64,000 nucleotides of DNA from Candidatus Melainabacteria bacterium (lineage in GTDB: Bacteria > Cyanobacteriota > Vampirovibrionia > 2-02-FULL-35-15), in contig JACPSL010000012.1 of the NCBI GenBank assembly GCA_016193285.1, positions 24,193 to 88,192 of the forward strand. The letters run 5' to 3'. Positions 44,280-52,458 of this stretch are shown piece by piece (position 1 is the stretch's first letter; each line of letters begins with the position of its first letter). The translations under genes were made by a program, and so were the position numbers. The notes beneath the pieces are model-generated. The model had not been told where the DNA came from. It saw nothing but the letters and a program-made list of their open reading frames with translations, and ran no database searches.

Positions 44280-45047
44280 TTACTGTAATGAGAGTGCTAA
44301 ATCAAAACTTTTAATTTTATTTTTTGCTCTAGCATCTAAATGCTCTCGGAGAAGATCTAAAGCCGCATGAATATCTTCCTTACTAAAGGCTGAGAGCTGA
44401 TAGCTGTCAGCTGATAGCTGATAGCTGATAGCTGATAGCAAAATTCCCAAAGCGTTAGCTCTTACTAATTTGTGCTCAATGAAATTTGCACATTCATCAC
44501 AGAGTAACCCTCCAAGTGCACTTGAATATGGAAACCTTGTAACCTTGTAACCTTGTAACCTTGTAACCTCTTTACTACAAGAAACACATGTCTTAAACTG
44601 TGGTCTGTAGCCATGAATTGATAAGAACTGAACTATAAAATTAATTGAAAAAAGATCAACATCACTTATCTTTTGTAATTTATCTAGGTAGTCATAAAGC
44701 AAATCATAAGTCTGAATACTTTCAGATTCTTGTTCGTGTGCAAAGTTACTAACTACTTCTAAAGATAAAACCCCATATGTTAAACGTGTAAGATCAGATC
44801 TAAGTAAAAGAAAACTATTTATTTGTTCACACTCACAAATTATGTCTAGGCTTTTTCCTTTTGCAAACTGAAAAAAGCAACAGGACAATTGATCAATTTT
44901 GCCTCCTAATTTGTTATTTAATTTTCTTTTACCTTTAGCAATTGCTCTTACTAAGCCATTATGCTTTGTGTATATATTTAATATTTTGTCTGCTTCAGCC
45001 AGGTTGTAGCTGCTTAAAACTATTCCATAATCATTGAAGGTAGGCAT
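44280..45047 (-). CDS. recO: DNA repair protein RecO
   Basis: A 255-residue protein. The OB fold begins FNDYGIVLSSYNLAEADKIL, followed by AKGKRKLNNKLGGKIDQ, and the zinc-type CVSC and CDEC pairs sit near residues 155-185. RecO loads RecA with RecF and RecR. Two blocks are repeat-derived: RLQGYKVTRFP inside the Cys region (44531-44570) and YQLSADSYQLSAFS near the C-terminus (44388-44439). The Cys pairs remain. The first block sits between the two zinc pairs, which may lengthen the zinc loop. Confidence 0.9.
   Translation of the reverse strand: MPTFNDYGIVLSSYNLAEADKILNIYTKHNGLVRAIAKGKRKLNNKLGGKIDQLSCCFFQFAKGKSLDIICECEQINSFLLLRSDLTRLTYGVLSLEVVSNFAHEQESESIQTYDLLYDYLDKLQKISDVDLFSINFIVQFLSIHGYRPQFKTCVSCSKEVTRLQGYKVTRFPYSSALGGLLCDECANFIEHKLVRANALGILLSAISYQLSADSYQLSAFSKEDIHAALDLLREHLDARAKNKIKSFDLALSLQ
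44388..44439. repeat. In-frame tandem repeat in recO, AGCTGATAGCTGATAG family
   Basis: About seven heptamers AGCTGAT with variants; translated as SYQLSADSYQLSA. Related to 4506-4535 and 61716-61751. Confidence 0.92.
44531..44570. repeat. In-frame tandem repeat in recO, AACCTTGT family
   Basis: Four and a half perfect octamers AACCTTGT, inserted between the two cysteine pairs of the zinc loop. Confidence 0.92.
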
Positions 45048-45166
45048 AATTATCTTTAGAAGTATTACCCTTTATGACTAATTATAAAGCTTTAATAAAT
45101 TAAATTTAAATAAATATTTAAAGGGTTGTAATATCTGCTAGGTTAATATAATTAAAGAAAAAGGTT

Positions 45167-45493
45167 ATGAATGAGCCAAGAAAAGTAGTTGAACAATACA
45201 TTCCTCAAGAGGAAGTTGCTGAGCTTAGTGATGAAACCAGAGTAGCTCTTGCTCTTTATTTAAAAGTTTATTCCGAAGGAAAAGTAACACCACAAGGAGT
45301 TATAGTTCCTGAATTAAATATTTATAAGTTAGCACATGCTGCAGAAGTACCAAATCGAATTGTAAGTAAAACATTTGAAAGACTAAGAGGAAAAGGATTC
45401 TTAGGTAATCTTCCTTCAGGTCATTTGACTGTAAAAAATTTAGAAGCTTTTCAACAATGGTTAATTAGCCAGGGTGCATCAATAGAGATTTAA
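45167..45493 (+). CDS. Stand-alone Crp-type winged-helix protein
   Basis: A 108-residue protein. From about residue 20 it reads like the C-terminal DNA-binding domain of Crp/Fnr: a helix (RVALALYLKVYSEG), then LNIYKLAHAAEVPNRIVSKTFERLRGKGFL as helix-turn-helix with the recognition helix at IVSKTFERLR, and the wing GHLTVKNLEAFQQWL. The cyclic-nucleotide-binding domain is missing. It is a likely transcription factor of unknown targets, possibly acting on its neighbours. Transcription reads away from recO. Confidence 0.6.
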   Translation: MNEPRKVVEQYIPQEEVAELSDETRVALALYLKVYSEGKVTPQGVIVPELNIYKLAHAAEVPNRIVSKTFERLRGKGFLGNLPSGHLTVKNLEAFQQWLISQGASIEI

Positions 45494-45501
45494 AGTAGTT
45501 T

Positions 45502-45753
45502 TTAACCCTTGTCTTCACTACCTTTTTCATCTATTTTGCATTCACCTACACCATATTCTTCTATGCCCTCACACTTTAAAGTCTTGCCGGTGCCTCCATT
45601 AGATTCTGGTTCATCAAAGGGGCAACATACTTGTCCTTCATTATCACAAGTAGCACCTTTACCCTGACAACAAAAACCAGCTTGAAATGGAAATATGGCC
45701 GCCAAACTTGCTGTAAGGCCAATAGATGTTAGTTTGCTTAAATGTTTTTTCAT
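45502..45753 (-). CDS. Small secreted cysteine-rich protein
   Basis: An 83-residue protein with a signal peptide (KLTSIGLTASLAAIFPFQAGF) and seven cysteines in about 50 residues (CC, C, CC, C, C), spaced like a small knottin. It ends in a charged tail. Convergent with the winged-helix gene. The mature peptide could be periplasmic or secreted and disulphide-linked. No family known. Confidence 0.6.
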   Translation of the reverse strand: MKKHLSKLTSIGLTASLAAIFPFQAGFCCQGKGATCDNEGQVCCPFDEPESNGGTGKTLKCEGIEEYGVGECKIDEKGSEDKG

Positions 45754-45955
45754 ATAGGTAAAGAATGATTCTTTTTTGACTTGTTACCTATCATATACCC
45801 AGATATTGTAATTAAATGTAGTGCTTATCACACTTTAAGCTGTTTCAAGCGTTAAATATCATCCCCATGTATTAGATTTTTTAACCTATCTTTAATAAAG
45901 TAGCCAGGTAACTGCTTAAATTGCTTTTATGTCTTTGTTAGGTTAGTATAAAAAT
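45754..45955. other. Gap upstream of the 6S RNA with its promoter
   Basis: No gene is visible. It contains the -35/-10 pair TTGCTT (45921-45926) and TAGTAT (45944-45949) with a 17-bp spacer, which drives the RNA that follows. Confidence 0.5.
45921..45949 (+). promoter_or_regulatory. Promoter of the 6S RNA candidate
   Basis: TTGCTT, 17-bp spacer, TAGTAT. The predicted first base is near 45956, exactly where the closing stem of the RNA begins. Confidence 0.6.
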
Positions 45956-46131
45956 GGCTCTTAAATTTCTGTCTATAATTTTTGTCCTACAAAAACAAAG
46001 TTAAGGGAGTTCAGTATTTTTAGTAGCTAAGTATATCGGTGTGTGTATAACAATCGGAAACGGATGCTATTAAACAAGAACACCCACCTGGATTAAAGTC
46101 TGGGCAAACAATTTTCAGAAATTAAGGGCCT
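45956..46131 (+). ncRNA. ssrS: 6S RNA candidate (regulator of RNA polymerase)
   Basis: About 176 nt. The 5' segment at 45956-45971 pairs with 46116-46130 over 15 bp with one bulge, a closing stem; CCTGGA/TCTGGG at 46087-46104 forms the small 3'-side hairpin beside the central bubble, as in known 6S RNAs; and TTTAGTAGC pairs with GCTATTAAA as the start of the terminal hairpin. Length, layout and the CACCCACCT segment fit 6S. The RNA ends in TTTTAATTTTT. It would mimic an open promoter and hold RNA polymerase in slow growth. Confirmation needs a covariance search. Confidence 0.7.
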
Positions 46132-46177
46132 TTTAATTTTTCTTGTTCAATTATTAAAAGTGATAACCTAATTAAAT

Positions 46178-46993
46178 ATGGTTATTACTACTAGGAATGT
46201 GGATATCTCTCTTCAGGTAGGAAGAACTTTTAAACAAAATTTTGAATTATATATTGAGTTAGTCAAAAGAGATTTTAAGGCTAGAGGTAATCATCCATAT
46301 CTTGATTTTTGTCTTTTGGTTTTTACTCCTTACATAGGTGCTTCTGTATTAATATTCATTGCAAATAATTTTGCAGTTAATTTCCCTGGTTTAAATTATA
46401 AATATTTTACAACTCTTGCAATGCTTATTTTCTGGCAGTTTTTTTCAGCAGGATTAAGTACAACTGCAAACAGTATTGTTTATGTTTATAATAAAAATCT
46501 TTTATTAAGAGCAAAGTTTCCAATTATACTTTTGTTATTAGCTTCTATTTCTGTTCCTGCATTTTCTACCCTTGCTAATTTAGTTGTTTTTACATTGATT
46601 TTTATGAGTACAGAGATAGTTTTTTTAAAGCTTTCATGTTTTATATTTTTGTTTATTCTGTTTGCAATTTTTGTCTTTTCACTTGGAATCTTTTTTTCAG
46701 TTATGCTGTGTTTTGCTAGTGAAGTTAAGTTTCTTATTTCGCTTATAACAAGGCTAGGATTCTTTTTACATCCAATACTTTATGATATAAGTGTTGTACC
46801 GGAAAAGATCAGGCTTTTTTTAGAATATATACCAAGTATCTGGATAATTTCTTCTGTAAGAAACATATCATTTGGGGTTTTAAATTTTCTTAATTATCAA
46901 TTTGTTTATGTTCTTCTAATTTGTTTAATTTTTTTATTAGCATCTGTTTTTATCTTAAAAAAGTTGGAGAATGTACTCGTAAAATATATATGA
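46178..46993 (+). CDS. wzm: ABC-2 type polysaccharide export permease
   Basis: A 271-residue membrane protein with about six hydrophobic segments from residue 45 on (DFCLLVFTPYIGASVLIFIA, LAMLIFWQFFSAGLS, IILLLLASISVPAFS, and the last near VYVLLICLIFLLA). The layout is Wzm/TagG. It is followed with a 4-bp ATGA overlap by the ATPase. Together they export an O-antigen or capsular glycan from the cytoplasm. Confidence 0.82.
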   Translation: MVITTRNVDISLQVGRTFKQNFELYIELVKRDFKARGNHPYLDFCLLVFTPYIGASVLIFIANNFAVNFPGLNYKYFTTLAMLIFWQFFSAGLSTTANSIVYVYNKNLLLRAKFPIILLLLASISVPAFSTLANLVVFTLIFMSTEIVFLKLSCFIFLFILFAIFVFSLGIFFSVMLCFASEVKFLISLITRLGFFLHPILYDISVVPEKIRLFLEYIPSIWIISSVRNISFGVLNFLNYQFVYVLLICLIFLLASVFILKKLENVLVKYI

Positions 46994-47715
46994 ATAATAG
47001 TGTAATTTCTCTAGAGAACATATCTCTTAGCTTGCCAATTAAGCTAACTAAAGAAAAATTTCCATTGATTGCTCTCTTCAAATCACAAGAAAGAAAAGTC
47101 TTAGATGATATTGGCTTTTCAGCTTTAGAAGGTGAATGTATTGGGCTTATTGGTAAAAGTGGTTCAGGGAAAACAGTTCTTTTAAAAACAATAGCCGGGA
47201 TATTTTATCCTTTAAGTGGCAGGCTAAAAGTAAGAAGAAAAGTTTTTCCACTTTTTGGTGTTGGAGGCTGCTTCAATGAGAGATTAAATGCATATGAAAA
47301 TATTTATTTTTATGCCTCACTTTTAGGGGCAAGTAAAAAATTAATCAGGGGAAAAATTCAAGATATTATTTCTTTTTCCGGGTTAAAAGATTATGCGTAT
47401 GAAGAATTAAGAGATTATTCAAGTGGTATGAAAATGAAACTTGCATTTTCAACAATAAGTTTCTTAAATCCAGAAATATTTTTTGTAGATGAATCTTATT
47501 TATATTGTGATGCAGCTTTTCTTGAAAAAACACTTTTAAGAATTCAAAAACTTTTAAAAAATAATTCTACTATCATAATTACTTCTCATTCAAAGGAAGT
47601 TCTAAAGAAAGCTTGTAAGAGAGGTATTGTTCTAGATAAAGGTACAATTGCTTATGATGGTGGTATAGATGAGGCTCTTCTTTATTATGAGAAAAATTTG
47701 ATCAATGCAAACTGA
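46990..47715 (+). CDS. wzt: ABC polysaccharide export ATPase
   Basis: A 241-residue ATPase from the ATG at 46990, which overlaps the permease stop (ATGA). Walker A GLIGKSGSGKTVLLKTIAG, the signature RDYSSGMKMKLAFS and Walker B EIFFVDESYLY are present. It lacks the long C-terminal sugar-binding domain of Wzt proteins that recognise capped O-antigen, so it is the short TagH/KpsT-like form. Walker B Asp-Glu is intact. Confidence 0.88.
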   Translation: MNNSVISLENISLSLPIKLTKEKFPLIALFKSQERKVLDDIGFSALEGECIGLIGKSGSGKTVLLKTIAGIFYPLSGRLKVRRKVFPLFGVGGCFNERLNAYENIYFYASLLGASKKLIRGKIQDIISFSGLKDYAYEELRDYSSGMKMKLAFSTISFLNPEIFFVDESYLYCDAAFLEKTLLRIQKLLKNNSTIIITSHSKEVLKKACKRGIVLDKGTIAYDGGIDEALLYYEKNLINAN

Positions 47716-48829
47716 AACACTAGCTCTTAATAAGCAAGAAACATTTCGTTTGGCTGATAAAACAGTAACAGAGTTATTTAAAAAATTAGAAGATGCAGGG
47801 ATTCCATATGCAATACTTGGTAATTATGAACGATTCCCTTACTTTGAAAGAGATGTAGATATTGCAATATCACTTTCAGAGATTGAGAAACTTAAGGATG
47901 TTTTAATTTATGTGACTAGTGAATTAGGCTGGGATTTACTTCTTTCTGCTCATATAAATGATACAAAAGATGCCTCTGACACAATAAATTTTGTTTTTTA
48001 TAATTATGATCCATTTCTAATTTTTCAAATGGATGTAGCTTACTGTTATGATTTCTGTAAATTACCAGTTTTAACTACAAGTAACTTGTTAAATGATAGG
48101 TATAAGCATAAATTTATAAAATTTTCATATCTTAATCCTTTAAAAGAAAACTTTATCTATTTACTCAAGATTAGAAGACATGTTGCAAGAATTATTTCTA
48201 GTAGTTTCAAAACTGCTTATACTGAATCACTAAAGAAGTATTGTTATAAAAAAATAAGATACTATAGAAAAAAAATAGTGAATTTTTGTGAATTGTCTTC
48301 TAATGAAAAAAAACTAAAGCAGCTATTAGGTAAAAAACTTGGTATTTTTGGAGTATTAGCTCTTAATTCTCTTAAGGGGAGTAATCTTTATACGTTTTAT
48401 TTTTTTATGCTTTTTGCTACTGCTTACTTTCTAGTGATTAATTTTTTTAAAACACCTTTTAAAACACTTTTAGCAGTAAAACATGAAATAAATCTAGCAG
48501 TTAACAAACATTCTGCCTATGTGCCTAAGCATGTAATGAAGATATGTGCTAAAAAAGAAAACAAGAAAATCTTAATGTTAAACTTTCTTGAAGATCTTTT
48601 AAAAAGGGATTATATAATTGCATGGTCAGTGAAACAAAATAGCAAGACAACCATGCTTACAGAAGCTATAATTTCTGCTGCAAACGGAAGAGTAATAGAG
48701 TGGATAGACATCCCGTCAGAAGAGGCTTTTGATATTTCAAATATAAATTCTAAAGATGAGATTGCTAGAAAGATACTACCATTTCTTTTTCCTTGTCATG
48801 GAAGAATTTACGAAAAGACTTATCAGTAG
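47705..48829 (+). CDS. Nucleotidyltransferase-like protein of the glycan locus
   Basis: A 374-residue protein. Residues 20-100 have YAILGNYERFPYFERDVDIAISLSEIEKL, which has the D-x-D of an NTase fold (similar to the NTP_transf_5 group found in surface-glycan clusters). A hydrophobic segment sits near residue 230 (FYFFMLFATAYFLVINFF). The C-terminal third is charged. It overlaps the ATPase end by 11 bp, so it is in the same operon, and overlaps the convergent glycosyltransferase by 65 bp. Function unknown; perhaps glycan or lipid head-group transfer. Confidence 0.55.
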   Translation: MQTETLALNKQETFRLADKTVTELFKKLEDAGIPYAILGNYERFPYFERDVDIAISLSEIEKLKDVLIYVTSELGWDLLLSAHINDTKDASDTINFVFYNYDPFLIFQMDVAYCYDFCKLPVLTTSNLLNDRYKHKFIKFSYLNPLKENFIYLLKIRRHVARIISSSFKTAYTESLKKYCYKKIRYYRKKIVNFCELSSNEKKLKQLLGKKLGIFGVLALNSLKGSNLYTFYFFMLFATAYFLVINFFKTPFKTLLAVKHEINLAVNKHSAYVPKHVMKICAKKENKKILMLNFLEDLLKRDYIIAWSVKQNSKTTMLTEAIISAANGRVIEWIDIPSEEAFDISNINSKDEIARKILPFLFPCHGRIYEKTYQ

Positions 48830-49856
48830 ATATACAAGACAAAAATTTATTTCTTATTTCCTTGTATAAATTTCTTCTTGGGATAAATATCATCATTAAG
48901 TATCTTAAATCAATACCAAAGTACTTAGTAAGAAATTTATCAAACAAAAGTGTGTAAACTAATGCGTTGCTTCTTCTTTTTACTTCATCTATAGAAAAAA
49001 TATATGGGAGGGACTTCTTTATGAAGAAGAAAAAATCACCTTTAATCAGAAGTGCCAAAATCTCATCATTATATCTGCAGCGTCCTTGTTCACATAAATC
49101 GTACTTAATTACTTTATATGTAGGTTTTGCTTTATCTTTAATATATTTTTCTTTTATGTATTTAATTGCATTTAACATTAACAATGGTTTATGAGTAATT
49201 CTTGTAGTTGCTGGGTAAATTCGATAAATGTAGCTTGAAATATCTGTAACAATTGTTCTGTTTAATAACTCTTGGTTGTTCATTATTTGTAATCTTAAAT
49301 CAAGATCTTCCAGAGCACTGGTTTTTTCATCAAACTTTAATAAGTTAAAGACTTCTTTTTTAAAAGATAACTGAGGTGGAATCAACTGGAATTTATCGTT
49401 GCTTGTTGATCTTGGATAAGCAGACCTAGTTATTTTTTTTATAAAATAAAAACTTGCGAAATATAAATATTTGCCAGCTATGATCTTGCACCCTGGATTT
49501 AGTTTCAGCTCTTCCATGATTTCTTGTAAATGCCAGGGAAGAATAAAATCATCTGCATCAAGAAATGTAATTATTTCTCCTTGTGCCTTTTCTATCCCTT
49601 TATTTTTTGCAATTGATACACCAAAGTTTTTCTTAAGATGAATTATTGAGATCCGTTTTTCATTTAAAGTAGAAACATATTTTTCAAGCTTGTTAGTTAT
49701 TTCAACACTGCTCCCATCATTGACAATGATTACTTCCCAGTTACAGTAACTTTGTAATAAAATACTTTCAATAGCTATCTTACAAAGGTCGAGTCTTTGA
49801 TTAAAGAAAGGAATTATTACACTAATTAGTAATTTATAATGATCATAATCTTTCAC
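48765..49856 (-). CDS. Glycosyltransferase family 2
   Basis: A 363-residue GT-A enzyme: ISVIIPFFNQRLDLC, VNDGSSVEI and FLDADDFILPWH. The GTG start is preceded by a TATAAT box 8 nt upstream that overlaps a divergent -10 (see findings). The C-terminal 65 bp overlap the gene to the left in the opposite direction. It likely adds a sugar to the exported glycan. The substrate is unknown. Confidence 0.85.
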   Translation of the reverse strand: MKDYDHYKLLISVIIPFFNQRLDLCKIAIESILLQSYCNWEVIIVNDGSSVEITNKLEKYVSTLNEKRISIIHLKKNFGVSIAKNKGIEKAQGEIITFLDADDFILPWHLQEIMEELKLNPGCKIIAGKYLYFASFYFIKKITRSAYPRSTSNDKFQLIPPQLSFKKEVFNLLKFDEKTSALEDLDLRLQIMNNQELLNRTIVTDISSYIYRIYPATTRITHKPLLMLNAIKYIKEKYIKDKAKPTYKVIKYDLCEQGRCRYNDEILALLIKGDFFFFIKKSLPYIFSIDEVKRRSNALVYTLLFDKFLTKYFGIDLRYLMMIFIPRRNLYKEIRNKFLSCISTDKSFRKFFHDKEKEMVVSF

Positions 49857-49864
49857 GGCATATA

Positions 49865-49870
49865 ATTATA
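49865..49870 (-). promoter_or_regulatory. Shared -10 region of two divergent glycosyltransferases
   Basis: TATAATTATA at 49861-49870 is nearly self-complementary. Read leftward it is 8 nt before a GTG start; read rightward it is 18 nt before the ATG at 49885. Confidence 0.55.
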
Positions 49871-49884
49871 TCCTTAGAAATAAA

Positions 49885-50829
49885 ATGTTTTTAGAAGTAA
49901 TCAATAAACAAGACCTTTCTCAATCATTAGTTTCTGTTGGTATTACGACTTACAACAGACCAAATACTCTTTTACTAGCTTTAAGATCTGTGATTAACCA
50001 GTCTTATAAAAACTTAGAAATAATTGTTTCTAATGATTGTTCTACAGATTTGCAGACAGAAAATATAGCTAGAAATTACATGAAAAAGGACTCACGAATT
50101 AAATATTTTTGCCATAAGGAACATAAAGGTGTAACTTTGAATTTTAACTTTACTGTAAGTAAGGCAAGTGGTGAATATTTTATGTGGCTTTGTGATGATG
50201 ACTGGATTGATTCAAATTACATTGCTCAATGCTTGCAGGAATTAAAGAAAAATTCTAATTTTGTATTAGTATCTGGAAGGACAAAGTTTTACTGGGGGAA
50301 TGACTTTGCTTATGATGGAGTTAAAGTTAATGTTCTTCAAGAAGATAGGTGTAAAAGAATAATATCTTTTTATGATCAGGTTCTAGGCTCGGGAAATCCT
50401 CCAAATTTTGGAGTAATAAAAACAAAATACTGGACATCTGTGCTATTACAAAATGTAATGGGGAATGATTATTTAGTTAATGCAAACTTTGCATTTGTCG
50501 GGAAAATTAAAACACTGGAAAATGTCTTCATTCATAGAAGGCTTGGAGGTTTAAGTGAAACTGTAAAAAAAGTTGCAGTTAATTGTAATTATTCAGATTT
50601 TACAATTAAATATCCCTTTATTACTTTTTGGCTAAACATCTTTAAGAACATTGTTTGGGAATCAAAAACTTATGAGTCTTTAAATTGGTTAGTTAGATTG
50701 TGGTTAGGAGTTAAGTTCTCTGTAGTAACTTTTTTAAATATTGATAAGTATTTTCAAAGGTACAAAATGCACGTTGTGAATCAAGACAAGCAAGCAAATA
50801 ATATCTCAGTAGTAAAAGTAACTAATTAA
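49885..50829 (+). CDS. Glycosyltransferase family 2
   Basis: A 314-residue GT-A enzyme: VSVGITTYNRPNTLLLALRSVINQ, IVSNDCSTDLQTE and FMWLCDDDWIDSNY. The second acidic group is CDDDW instead of the usual DADD. The rest is alpha/beta with a cluster of Trp residues. It is head to head with the previous glycosyltransferase and ends 4 bp into the convergent membrane transferase. Confidence 0.85.
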   Translation: MFLEVINKQDLSQSLVSVGITTYNRPNTLLLALRSVINQSYKNLEIIVSNDCSTDLQTENIARNYMKKDSRIKYFCHKEHKGVTLNFNFTVSKASGEYFMWLCDDDWIDSNYIAQCLQELKKNSNFVLVSGRTKFYWGNDFAYDGVKVNVLQEDRCKRIISFYDQVLGSGNPPNFGVIKTKYWTSVLLQNVMGNDYLVNANFAFVGKIKTLENVFIHRRLGGLSETVKKVAVNCNYSDFTIKYPFITFWLNIFKNIVWESKTYESLNWLVRLWLGVKFSVVTFLNIDKYFQRYKMHVVNQDKQANNISVVKVTN

Positions 50830-52337
50830 CTTAGATCATATAAATAAACTTCTATTCCTGGTCTTATAAAAGAAGCTATTCTAATACCTGTTTGATCTAA
50901 ATATTCAAGTATGAATTTTGGATCTTCTGCCCTGTTTGAATTAGGAAGAATAATCCAAACTCTCTTGTTGCCTTGAAATTTTTCAAGATCCTCTTTTTCA
51001 TTATTGTATCTTGCACTTACCCCAAGGATCACTGTATATTTTAAGTTGTTGAAAGTACGTTCCTCAATTGGTGTTGTAAAGTTAAGTTTTGCTGGTGATT
51101 TTGTTATTAAGTTGTATCTATTTGCATAGTATGAGTATGCATGTCTTAGTATTGAATTCACATAAATAATGTCACCATCTTTTAAATATTGCCTCACATA
51201 ACTTAAAGCAGGCTTTATTTCATCAAAGGTTCGTGGATTAGTTAAATTCTGATTTACAAAGTAAACAGGACCAGTAAACAATAAAACTAAAACAATAATT
51301 CCAATAAGTGGTGTGTAATACCAGGTTTTACTTATAATTTTTTGAACTCCTTCTCCTATAAAAATAAGTAATGAAGGAACAATGAATAAAAGAAGTCTTT
51401 GCCAAAGTGGATATAAATGAAGACTGGAAGCAAACAGCATAATAAAAAAAGGAGAAGCTAGTATAAAAAATATTTTTCTTTTTTCTTTAAATAAGAAATA
51501 ACAACCAATCAAGAGAAAAATAACTGTAACATATGAAAGATTTAAGAAATCAAAAAAGGCTAAGGCTATTTTCCCCGACTCTGCTAGTGATGGTAAAAAG
51601 TAATTTCTCCAAAAATCTCTTAAGTCATTAGCAGAAACCATAGTTCTTAGTGAAACAAAATATAAAATTATGAAACAAACTATCCATGGAATATAAGCAA
51701 TTAAAAGTCTTGTAATTTTTCCATTTTCTTTTTTAGTTAAATATGAAATGAATAACGTCAATCCAACTCCAGTTAGTACAAAAACAGCCGGATGAGAAAA
51801 CCAAATAGCAAGTGAGCCTACAATCCAAAAAATAACTATATTTTTAAAATTAAAACCACTTTCATCAAACTTAATAGCAAGAAGAAACAACATTAAAGCA
51901 AATAAAATATCGCTAGAGTATTGCTTGGCTTCAGTTGAGTAATAAACAAGCGAAGGTAGTATTGAAAATAAAGCAAGAGATATTAAACCACTATTCCGGG
52001 TCAGTGTAATAGTTACTAATTTATAAAACAAAAACAAAGAACATATTCCACAAATAAAAGGAAACAATCTAAGAATGTATTCATTGTTTCCCAGAGCACT
52101 GACAAAAAACTTTTCAGTTAAAAGGAAACCCAAAGGAGCATATTGGTTATAACTTAGCGGTTGTAAAAGTTCTAGATATGATCTCTCAATTACATTCAGA
52201 GCAATTCTTACCTCGTCCATCCATAAGGATCTATTGTCGTAATATTGAGCTAGTCTTAGGATAGTTCCAATTAAAATTAAAAACCAAGGTAAAAACTTAT
52301 AGATAGGGGTTTTGATTTTTTGAAAAAAATCACTCAT
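50826..52337 (-). CDS. Membrane glycosyltransferase, PMT/ArnT (GT39) type
   Basis: A 503-residue protein with ten or more hydrophobic segments. The first external loop has NRSLWMDEVRIALNV, with the catalytic-type Asp-Glu pair near residue 40 as in GT39 enzymes, then STEAKQYSSDI near residue 130. A C-terminal extracytoplasmic domain of about 130 residues follows the last helix. It uses a polyprenyl-phosphate sugar to glycosylate a lipid or protein outside the cytoplasm. It could use the product of the 387-1109 enzyme; this is inference. Confidence 0.75.
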   Translation of the reverse strand: MSDFFQKIKTPIYKFLPWFLILIGTILRLAQYYDNRSLWMDEVRIALNVIERSYLELLQPLSYNQYAPLGFLLTEKFFVSALGNNEYILRLFPFICGICSLFLFYKLVTITLTRNSGLISLALFSILPSLVYYSTEAKQYSSDILFALMLFLLAIKFDESGFNFKNIVIFWIVGSLAIWFSHPAVFVLTGVGLTLFISYLTKKENGKITRLLIAYIPWIVCFIILYFVSLRTMVSANDLRDFWRNYFLPSLAESGKIALAFFDFLNLSYVTVIFLLIGCYFLFKEKRKIFFILASPFFIMLFASSLHLYPLWQRLLLFIVPSLLIFIGEGVQKIISKTWYYTPLIGIIVLVLLFTGPVYFVNQNLTNPRTFDEIKPALSYVRQYLKDGDIIYVNSILRHAYSYYANRYNLITKSPAKLNFTTPIEERTFNNLKYTVILGVSARYNNEKEDLEKFQGNKRVWIILPNSNRAEDPKFILEYLDQTGIRIASFIRPGIEVYLYDLS

Positions 52338-52369
52338 GTGACTTCACATTTTACCTTAATAAGAAAAGC

Positions 52370-52375
52370 TATAAT
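52370..52375 (+). promoter_or_regulatory. Possible -10 box of the tRNA-Arg gene
   Basis: TATAAT in AAAGCTATAATAAATC, about 83 nt before the mature tRNA. The repeat array would lie in the tRNA leader. The -35 region is weak. Confidence 0.35.
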
Positions 52376-52390
52376 AAATCATGTTCTTTT

Positions 52391-52457
52391 CTAGTTCTTT
52401 AGTCTCTGATTCTCTGATATTCTGATTTCTGACCTCTGATTTTCTGATTCTCTGATA
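52391..52457. repeat. Short tandem repeat, TCTGATTCTCTGATA family, at the tRNA 5' end
   Basis: About nine imperfect units of CTCTGAT/TTCTGAT. The last unit ends one base before the mature tRNA-Arg. Confidence 0.88.
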
Positions 52458-52458
52458 T

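Noticed and set aside
46921..46989. Longer N-terminus for the export ATPase
   Set aside because: It overlaps the permease; the ATG at 46990 in an ATGA overlap is the normal coupling and begins the ABC domain.
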